DNA from: Stagnihabitans sp043721775
GTDB lineage: Bacteria; Pseudomonadota; Alphaproteobacteria; Rhodobacterales; Rhodobacteraceae
DNA length: 5,537 nt
Direction: 5' to 3'
Assembly: GCA_043721775.1 (NCBI GenBank)
Contig: JAYSQA010000185.1
Coordinates: 1-5,537, forward strand
Positions within the stretch are counted from its first letter, which is position 1. The number at the start of each line of letters is the position of its first letter. Made by a program: the position numbers and the translations under genes. Below, piece after piece: positions 1 to 4,350 of this stretch. Below the pieces are notes generated by a model that was given only the letters and a program-made list of their open reading frames with translations, made no database searches and was not told where the DNA came from.

Positions 1-1181
1 TGGCGGTCTTTAGCATTTCGCTGGGGTTCGGGATCTTGCTGCCGCAATTGCCCGCCCTGATCGAGCGCTTTCTTGGCGCCGCCAGCACGACGGTTCGGGT
101 TTCGCGCTCTACTGGGCTGCTGACGGCACTTTATATGGCCGGGCTGTTCATCTGCGCGCCGGTCTGGGGCCGACTATCGGATTATTGGGGACGCCGTTCG
201 GTGCTTCTGATCGGGCTAGTGGGCTTTGGCGCTACGATGATCTCCTTTGCATTTTTCGAAACGTTGACGGCAGTCTACGTTGAGCGCGCGCTCAGCGGGG
301 TGTTCGCAGCGGCGGTGACGCCGGTTGCCTTGGCGGCAGTAACCGATTTCACGACGGCTAAGGGGGCGCTGGGGCGCAGGTTGACCTTTGTCAGTCTGGC
401 CGGGATCACCGGATTTCTGCTGGGGCCGACGCTGGGGGTTGCGCTGACGCGCAGCTTCAGCGGAATCGGCGGTGCCGCCGGAGCTTTGACGGTACCGCTG
501 GTGGCGACTGGTGTCCTGGCACTGATCGCAGCGCTGGCGGTGGCGGTCACCTTGCCCGCATCCGGATCAATGCCCCGCGCCGTCGGTGAGGCGGCTCATG
601 TCACGGAGCCGGGGCTGGTGGGACGGCTTCTGGCGCTGGGTTTTGTGGTATCCGCCGGGGTTGCAGTGTTCGAGGTCGGGTTGGCTTTGCGCGGCAAGCA
701 GGAACTGGGCCTGACGCCCGTGCAGATTGCCCTGATGTTCACCCTGTGCTCTGGCGTGATGATTGTGGTGCAGGCGGCGGTGTTTTCACCGCTGGTCAAG
801 CCGGACTCCACCCGCTGGCTGATTGCTCCGGCCTTTGCTGTGATGGGGGTCAGCCTGTTTGCGGTGCCATTGGCCGGGGACTTTCGGGCGATGCTGGCAG
901 TGGTCGGCGCGGTGGCGGCCAGTGCCGGGATCCTGTCGCCGATCCTGACCTATTGGATTGCCAGTCACGCGGGCCACAAATCCGGCGCTGATCTTGGCAA
1001 GCAGACATCAGCGGCCAGTCTGGGTGCGGCGATCGGATCGGCGGTGGGTGGCTTGCTCTATGACGTGACATGGCTGCCGAACGCTGCCTTCGTCATGACC
1101 GCTGCACTTGTGATGCTGGCAGTCTGGCCCAGCCTGAGCCTGCCTGGCCGACTGGTGCCGCCAAAGGAAGCAGACCGATAG
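1..1181 (+). CDS. MFS efflux-type transporter, 12 TM, 5'-truncated by window edge
   Basis: This is a Major Facilitator Superfamily secondary transporter of the inner membrane, probably a proton-coupled exporter of the drug:H+ antiporter (DHA1) type. The reading frame is open from base 3, so the start lies outside the window. The visible 392 residues begin inside TM1 (AVFSISLGFGILLPQLPAL). A TTG at 36 is in frame but internal to that helix, so it is not the start. About 12 hydrophobic helices can be counted in two halves of six, with a polar loop around bases 560-620. Motif A, GRLSDYWGRRS, lies after TM2 at about 168-203. A motif B-like ERALSG stretch lies in TM4, and a motif C-like GITGFLLGPTLG lies in TM5 at about 402-437; motif C is typical of antiporters. 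The stop is TAG at 1179-1181, and the next gene is convergent. Only a few N-terminal residues seem missing. The substrate cannot be read from sequence; family certain, export role inferred from motif C. Confidence 0.9.
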   Translation, partial: AVFSISLGFGILLPQLPALIERFLGAASTTVRVSRSTGLLTALYMAGLFICAPVWGRLSDYWGRRSVLLIGLVGFGATMISFAFFETLTAVYVERALSGVFAAAVTPVALAAVTDFTTAKGALGRRLTFVSLAGITGFLLGPTLGVALTRSFSGIGGAAGALTVPLVATGVLALIAALAVAVTLPASGSMPRAVGEAAHVTEPGLVGRLLALGFVVSAGVAVFEVGLALRGKQELGLTPVQIALMFTLCSGVMIVVQAAVFSPLVKPDSTRWLIAPAFAVMGVSLFAVPLAGDFRAMLAVVGAVAASAGILSPILTYWIASHAGHKSGADLGKQTSAASLGAAIGSAVGGLLYDVTWLPNAAFVMTAALVMLAVWPSLSLPGRLVPPKEADR

Positions 1182-1186
1182 CGATG

Positions 1187-1212
1187 TGTCCGGGCAACGG
1201 ATTGCCCGGACA
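1187..1212. terminator. Perfect 11-bp hairpin between convergent genes, probable bidirectional terminator
   Basis: The arms TGTCCGGGCAA (1187-1197) and TTGCCCGGACA (1202-1212) are exact reverse complements around a CGGA loop. The hairpin starts 6 nt after the stop of the + strand transporter and ends 7 nt before the stop of the - strand His/Cys-rich gene, where a shared terminator is expected. Neither side has a run of T, so it is not a classic intrinsic terminator. It may act with Rho or protect 3' ends. Confidence 0.6.
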
Positions 1213-1218
1213 GGTGGC

Positions 1219-1416
1219 TTACATCTTCATCTTCGCATCGGCACTCAGGGCCGCAACCGAGGCTTTGTGCGCCATTTCCGAATGTTTCACGCCTTCGGCG
1301 CAATGCTTATGCTCGCCCGCTGCATCCGTCTTTTCATGGCAGGTCGCCGCCGCGCGGTGCGACTTGGCGCTCATCTCGTGGTGTTCGGCGGCGGTGGTGT
1401 TGGCATCATGGGACAT
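1219..1416 (-). CDS. Small His/Cys-rich soluble protein (65 aa), unknown function
   Basis: I do not recognise a named family. The 65-residue product has nine His (positions 3, 12, 13, 20, 27, 36, 38, 45, 50), two Cys (26, 39) and five Met, in a background of Ala, Glu and Lys that should be largely helical. There is no signal peptide or membrane segment, so a cytoplasmic location is likely. The CHE and HKHC stretches place Cys and His close together, and the protein ends in KMKM. Many bacteria carry small Ala/His/Lys-rich proteins of this look; metal binding is an inference from composition only. The ATG at 1416 is preceded by a strong GGAGGAGA Shine-Dalgarno sequence with 8-nt spacing, which makes this a real gene despite its size. 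It is the last gene of the - strand series, 99 nt after oleate hydratase, and converges on the transporter. Confidence 0.75.
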   Translation of the reverse strand: MSHDANTTAAEHHEMSAKSHRAAATCHEKTDAAGEHKHCAEGVKHSEMAHKASVAALSADAKMKM

Positions 1417-1424
1417 GGAATCTA

Positions 1425-1432
1425 TCTCCTCC
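1425..1432 (-). promoter_or_regulatory. Strong ribosome binding site of the 65-aa His/Cys-rich gene
   Basis: On the - strand this reads GGAGGAGA, 8 nt before the ATG at 1416. It is close to a full anti-16S match and is the main evidence that the short gene is translated. Confidence 0.8.
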
Positions 1433-1433
1433 G

Positions 1434-1451
1434 GTTGCGAAAAGCCGCAAC
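1434..1451 (-). promoter_or_regulatory. Hairpin directly upstream of the 65-aa gene's ribosome binding site
   Basis: On the - strand GTTGCG and CGCAAC pair perfectly over 6 bp around the loop GCTTTT. The hairpin ends one base before the Shine-Dalgarno sequence. It could stabilise the 5' end of the small gene's message, modulate ribosome access, or be left over from the end of the ohyA transcript. There is no T tract after it, so intrinsic termination is unlikely. Confidence 0.35.
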
Positions 1452-1515
1452 ATGAATGAACGCGTGGAAGCTTCGGAAGTTCCGGATTCTGGCCAGGCCC
1501 CTGGCGCGGTCACGG

Positions 1516-3132
1516 TCATTTGAACGCCTTGATCAGCGCCTCGATCTGCACCTTCACTGATTTGTCATGCGGGGTGATCGCGGGCACCGGGCGGGGAATT
1601 CCCAGCAGTTGATAGACCGCCATCTGCGCCGCGCGGACCGAGAATTCGACGGTGAACACCACGTCATCGGCAATCTCGACGAACTGGCTGACGAAGGCGA
1701 AGTTTTGGCTGTTGGGCGGCACCGGCAGGGGGCGGTCGCTGTGGCTGCGCGGCATGAACATCGAGGTGATATAGGGCATCCGGCAGGGGATGCAGTTGGC
1801 AGAGGCAAGAGTCTCGGGGTCCAGCCGCAGATGTCCGGCCAGTTCGTACAGGATCTCGACCCCTGTGCAATCATCCAGCGGTTTGGCGATAAAATCGCCG
1901 ATCCGGTCGGGCAGCAGCGCATAGCCCCAAAACACCTGCACATCGGCGGGCTGGCTGGCGAAATGCGGCTGGTGCGCCAGAACTATCGACATCAGCCAGT
2001 TCGAATCCTTGAAGGTGACGAGGCCGCCGGTGCCCGCCTCGTTGCCGCTGAACCGTTGCATGGTGTCAAAGAATGCAGGGTTCTTCAGGGTGACGGTAAA
2101 GGATTGCCAGGCCGATTGCGCGATGAAACTGTTGAACGGCGCCGGATTGCCAAACTCCGGACGGCCCTGCGCCAGCTTTTCCCATAGCGCCCAACTGCCC
2201 GAGTCGGCCTTGGTCTTCTTTTCCGGCGCGCGGGTCATCGAGCCTATGCTAGACGCATCGGTCATCGAGCCGTTCTGCACGATCACCAGATCTTCGGCAA
2301 CCACCGCGATCACCTCGGTCTTGCCGTCGTGCTGGCAATGGATGCCGGTCACCCTGAAAACCCCGGTGTCGGCATGGTCCAGATCGGTGACGGTGCAGCC
2401 GGTGACGAACTGAACGCCATGCCCGCGCAGCCAGGCCACCAGCGGCATAACAAGCGAGTCATACTGGTTGAACACCGTGCGCTTGACCCCCGCTAGGGTT
2501 TCGATCCGCGAAAACTCCAGCATGAATCGGTGCAGATAGCGTTTGAACTCCACCGCGCTGTGCCAAGGCTGAAAGGCAAAGGTGGTGACCCACATATACC
2601 AGAATTCGGTCTCGAAAAACGAAGGCGACAGCCAGTCGGTGATGCAATCGGTGCCGAGCGTATCTTCGCTGGCATTGGTCAGTTTCAGCAGTTCCAACCG
2701 GTCGCGCATCGAAAAGCCCATCGAGGTCACTGGCACCTTGGCGCGGCGGCGGTCCACCAGACGCGCCATCGAATGGGCTTGGTAGGTCTGGTTGAACTCC
2801 ATCGTCTCGTCATAGACCGAGGCAACCGGCCGGGTGAGCGAAGGAATAGTTTTGAACAAATCCCATGTGCATTCATAATTGTCGGAGGTCAGCATCCGCC
2901 CGCCACGCAGCGAATATCCCGCTTCAGGGTCGCCCGCGCCGTCCAGACTGCCACCCAGCAGTGGCTGCGCCTCCAGTATTGTGATGTTCGCCCCCGCCAT
3001 GCCGCCATCGCGGATCATGAAGGCGGCGGCACTCAGCGAGCCGATGCCGCCGCCGATCAGCCAAGCCTTGCGCTGACCGGGGTCGGCGGGTGGGATTTGG
3101 GACAGCGTCGCTGCCGGTTTGGGATTGGACAA
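1516..3132 (-). CDS. ohyA: Oleate hydratase, FAD-dependent (MCRA family, 538 aa)
   Basis: Oleate hydratase adds water across the cis-9 double bond of free oleic and related acids to give 10-hydroxy fatty acids; it needs FAD as a structural or active-site cofactor. The N-terminal Rossmann motif is clear: LIGGGIGSLSAAAF at 25-38, followed by the acidic residue E54 in ITILEAQ. The family signature RGGRMLTSDNYECTWDLF (76-93) contains E87, which aligns with the catalytic Glu of characterised enzymes (E122 in Elizabethkingia, E82 in Staphylococcus). WHSAVEFKRY (190-199) carries a tyrosine, Y199, that probably matches the second catalytic residue. NGSMTDASSIGS (287-298), DSNWLMS (376-382) and the C-terminal PYITSMFMPRSHSDRP (453-468) are further conserved blocks. 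The enzyme should be cytosolic or peripheral to the membrane. At 538 residues it is shorter than the Elizabethkingia enzyme, which is about 640, and closer to the compact forms. Translation starts at TTG (3130-3132), since an in-frame stop lies just upstream and no ATG is available. Family assignment is secure; the preferred substrate is not readable. Confidence 0.95.
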   Translation of the reverse strand: MSNPKPAATLSQIPPADPGQRKAWLIGGGIGSLSAAAFMIRDGGMAGANITILEAQPLLGGSLDGAGDPEAGYSLRGGRMLTSDNYECTWDLFKTIPSLTRPVASVYDETMEFNQTYQAHSMARLVDRRRAKVPVTSMGFSMRDRLELLKLTNASEDTLGTDCITDWLSPSFFETEFWYMWVTTFAFQPWHSAVEFKRYLHRFMLEFSRIETLAGVKRTVFNQYDSLVMPLVAWLRGHGVQFVTGCTVTDLDHADTGVFRVTGIHCQHDGKTEVIAVVAEDLVIVQNGSMTDASSIGSMTRAPEKKTKADSGSWALWEKLAQGRPEFGNPAPFNSFIAQSAWQSFTVTLKNPAFFDTMQRFSGNEAGTGGLVTFKDSNWLMSIVLAHQPHFASQPADVQVFWGYALLPDRIGDFIAKPLDDCTGVEILYELAGHLRLDPETLASANCIPCRMPYITSMFMPRSHSDRPLPVPPNSQNFAFVSQFVEIADDVVFTVEFSVRAAQMAVYQLLGIPRPVPAITPHDKSVKVQIEALIKAFK

Positions 3133-3139
3133 AATAAAA

Positions 3140-3149
3140 CTCCTCCTCT
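3140..3149 (-). promoter_or_regulatory. Strong ribosome binding site that fixes the TTG start of ohyA
   Basis: The - strand reads AGAGGAGGAG, 7 nt before the TTG at 3132. An in-frame TGA lies at 3157-3159 and no ATG or GTG occurs between it and the TTG, so this site decides the start. The near-perfect Shine-Dalgarno sequence probably compensates for the weak initiation codon. Confidence 0.8.
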
Positions 3150-3168
3150 TCAGGTCTCAGATGTGAAA

Positions 3169-3182
3169 TGGCCGCATGGCCA
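3169..3182 (-). repeat. Small inverted repeat in the ohyA leader
   Basis: TGGCC (3169-3173) and GGCCA (3178-3182) can pair around a 4-nt loop, about 40 nt upstream of the oleate hydratase start. The 5-bp stem is short and could be chance in GC-rich DNA. With the stronger hairpin at 3203-3220 it makes the ohyA leader the most structured gap in the window. Confidence 0.25.
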
Positions 3183-3202
3183 CCCAGCAGCGCACAAGTC
3201 GT

Positions 3203-3220
3203 CGCGGGCTGCGACCCGCG
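3203..3220 (-). terminator. GC-only hairpin between the 66-aa gene and ohyA
   Basis: CGCGGG (3203-3208) and CCCGCG (3215-3220) form a perfect 6-bp GC stem with a 6-nt loop. An alternative pairing GTCGC/GCGAC (3201-3205 with 3211-3215) is mutually exclusive with it. It lies about 30 nt past the stop of the 66-aa gene. No T tract follows on the - strand, so it may be a Rho-linked or attenuating structure rather than an intrinsic terminator. Confidence 0.35.
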
Positions 3221-3248
3221 CTGGCAGGATGGTCGGTCAGACGAGCTT

Positions 3249-3449
3249 TCACGTCTGCTCAAGCGTGTTGTGATGGATGGCCGCCAGCATGAGCCAGATC
3301 GCGGCGAGGAAAGAAAGCACGCCGCAAAGCAACATCACTTGCTGCGTCTGTCCGAACGCAGGCGAGGCGAAAATCGCAATGGCCCAAAGGCCGAGACCAG
3401 CGAGACCGAGGATCGCGCTGAGGATGTGTGACAGTTTCGAGAGTTTCAT
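3249..3449 (-). CDS. Small two-TM inner-membrane protein (66 aa), unknown function
   Basis: I do not recognise a family. The product has a short basic N-terminus (MKLSKL), a first hydrophobic helix at about 8-28, a short loop around 29-37 (SPAFGQTQQ) and a second helix at about 38-58, then the tail HHNTLEQT. This predicts an inner-membrane helical hairpin. The first segment could instead be read as a signal peptide ending near AFG, but the second helix would still anchor the protein. I chose the ATG at 3449 because it precedes the first helix directly and has AGGT 7 nt upstream. A longer frame starting at 3521 would add 24 polar residues with no hydrophobic or conserved look. It lies between the exported 170-aa gene (75 nt upstream) and oleate hydratase (116 nt downstream), all on the same strand. 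A role in membrane or lipid adaptation is only suggested by this context. Confidence 0.65.
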   Translation of the reverse strand: MKLSKLSHILSAILGLAGLGLWAIAIFASPAFGQTQQVMLLCGVLSFLAAIWLMLAAIHHNTLEQT

Positions 3450-3473
3450 CGGGTTTACCTGTTGTGAAGAGCG

Positions 3474-3503
3474 GCGCCACCGGAGTTCGAACCCGTCCGG
3501 CGC
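3474..3503. repeat. Inverted repeat with internal TTCGAA palindrome between two - strand genes
   Basis: CCGGA (3480-3484) pairs with TCCGG (3496-3500), and GCG (3474-3476) can pair with CGC (3501-3503) across a 3-nt bulge. The loop holds the 8-base palindrome GTTCGAAC (3485-3492). It occupies the gap between the 170-aa and 66-aa genes. It could be an attenuating RNA hairpin or a protein-binding palindrome; sequence alone does not decide. Confidence 0.35.
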
Positions 3504-3524
3504 AGGATGTCTGGCACGCATCGC

Positions 3525-4037
3525 TCAGTTGCCGGTCTGTTTGTAGCTGAAGCTGATCCTGGTTTTCGTCGGGCTGTCAGGCCTACTGATTTGAAGATCA
3601 ATGGAATAGGTGTCGGGGCCCGGCAAGGTCACATAGCCGCCATAGGTGATGACCCCGGCAATCAGCATCGGTTCAAGGGTGACCTGTGTGGATGCAATAT
3701 GGCCAAGCCCTGAGACCGTGGCGCTGACTGCGGCGTTCTCGATCCGTGTGCCGGACGGATCCTCGAAAAGGGCGACGACGATATGTTCGGCATAGGGGCC
3801 AGCGGGGAAGCCGCCATGCATCAGAGCTTCGGGGTGTCCTGCCGGGTGCCCTGCGATGATTTCTGCGGGCATCATACCCAGATAGGCGGCAATAGGGCCT
3901 GCGACCCGATAGCTGCCGGTGTCCTGTGCCATCACCTGCCCGGCCGGCACGCCAAGCTCGGCACCCAGCACCACCAGAAGGCCAAATGAGGGCCACAGAT
4001 CCCTGAAGGTTGGCTTCTTTATTGAGCTCGCATTCAT
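3525..4037 (-). CDS. Exported protein with Ig-like, possibly YtkA-like domain (170 aa)
   Basis: This is a predicted periplasmic or envelope protein. After a basic N-terminus (KKPTFR, 7-12) there is a hydrophobic stretch at about 14-37 ending VMA-Q, a plausible signal-peptidase site after A37. The mature part opens with a His/Met/Gly/Pro-rich segment at about 52-85 (Met55, Met56, His64, His68, Met73, His74, His85). It then turns into alternating beta-strand patterns: HIVVALFEDPSGTRIENAAVSATVSGLG (85-112), LEPMLIAGVITYGGYVTLPGPDTYSIDLQISRP (121-153). The layout 'effect on a component, variable part, then LPGPDTY' resembles YtkA/FixH-like Ig-fold domains, but I cannot confirm the Pfam match. The ATG at 4037 is preferred: AGAGGT lies 5 nt upstream and the signal peptide follows directly. 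An earlier ATG at 4136 would bury the signal and overlap the previous gene. It follows the His-rich gene by 52 nt on the same strand, so the two may act together; metal handling is an inference. Confidence 0.7.
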   Translation of the reverse strand: MNASSIKKPTFRDLWPSFGLLVVLGAELGVPAGQVMAQDTGSYRVAGPIAAYLGMMPAEIIAGHPAGHPEALMHGGFPAGPYAEHIVVALFEDPSGTRIENAAVSATVSGLGHIASTQVTLEPMLIAGVITYGGYVTLPGPDTYSIDLQISRPDSPTKTRISFSYKQTGN

Positions 4038-4089
4038 CTCAGACCTCTTTCTGTCTGCGCAGCTGCCCACCGACCGAACAGGGCGTGGC

Positions 4090-4350
4090 TCAGCAATGAG
4101 TGCCGCCGTGACTGTGCTTCTTGGCCGGGGGTTCATCGGTTGTCGCCGGGTCGGTCAAAAGCGACGCCGGATTCGGACCGCTTTGCGGCGGAGTCGTTTG
4201 CCCAACCGCAGGCAGCAGTGCAGGCGGCGCTTCACTATGCCCAGTGTGTCCGCCATGCCCGCCGCCGTGCCCGCGATGGCCGAAGAAATGGAAGGCTACG
4301 AAAGCGATGCCCGCGACTACGAGGAACCAGTTGCTGGAAAGCCAGGTCAT
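4090..4350 (-). CDS. Membrane-anchored His-rich protein, DUF2933-like (86 aa)
   Basis: The product has one N-terminal membrane helix (about 4-23, SSNWFLVVAGIAFVAFHFFG) followed at once by the His/Gly run HRGHGGGHGGHTGH (25-38), then a Pro/Thr-rich low-complexity linker, and a second His patch ending KKHSHGGTHC, with a Cys as the last residue. The His spacing and single anchor resemble small DUF2933-type proteins often found beside copper or silver resistance genes; this likeness is from memory of the pattern. Metal binding near the membrane surface is inferred from nine His plus the terminal Cys. The ATG at 4350 overlaps the TGA of the cfa gene (ATGA), a classic sign of translational coupling, and AGAGGGA lies 8 nt upstream. 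Start choice is firm because an upstream ATG at 4521 would only read the cfa gene out of frame. Confidence 0.75.
   Translation of the reverse strand: MTWLSSNWFLVVAGIAFVAFHFFGHRGHGGGHGGHTGHSEAPPALLPAVGQTTPPQSGPNPASLLTDPATTDEPPAKKHSHGGTHC

Noticed and set aside
36..1181. Transporter starting at the TTG at 36 as a complete gene
   Set aside because: The frame stays open to base 3 and the upstream residues form the first half of TM1, so the gene is cut by the window edge.
1070..1459. + strand frames overlapping the transporter 3' end and the His/Cys-rich gene
   Set aside because: They run across the hairpin and opposite the small gene that has a strong ribosome binding site; no domain pattern is visible.
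1474..1484. Palindrome CGGAAGTTCCG downstream of ohyA
   Set aside because: Only 5-bp arms with a single central base and no second copy nearby; not enough to call an operator.
1492..1505. GCCAG/CTGGC stem just after the ohyA stop as a terminator
   Set aside because: A 5-bp stem with a 4-nt loop and no T tract; too weak in GC-rich DNA.
1567..3273. Long open frames on the + strand opposite oleate hydratase (1567-2187, 2530-3273)
   Set aside because: They are antisense to a well-supported enzyme, are rich in Arg/His/Gly as expected of GC-rich shadows, and show no family motif.
3471..3510. A tRNA gene suggested by GGGTTCGAACTCC on the - strand
   Set aside because: The T-stem does not pair well and no acceptor, D or anticodon arm is found around it.
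3249..3521. 90-aa version of the two-TM protein starting at 3521
   Set aside because: The extra 24 residues are translated from the hairpin-containing gap and lack conserved character; the ATG at 3449 directly precedes the first helix.
3525..4136. 203-aa version of the exported protein starting at 4136
   Set aside because: It would overlap the preceding gene by 47 nt and place 33 polar residues before the signal peptide; the ATG at 4037 has its own ribosome binding site.
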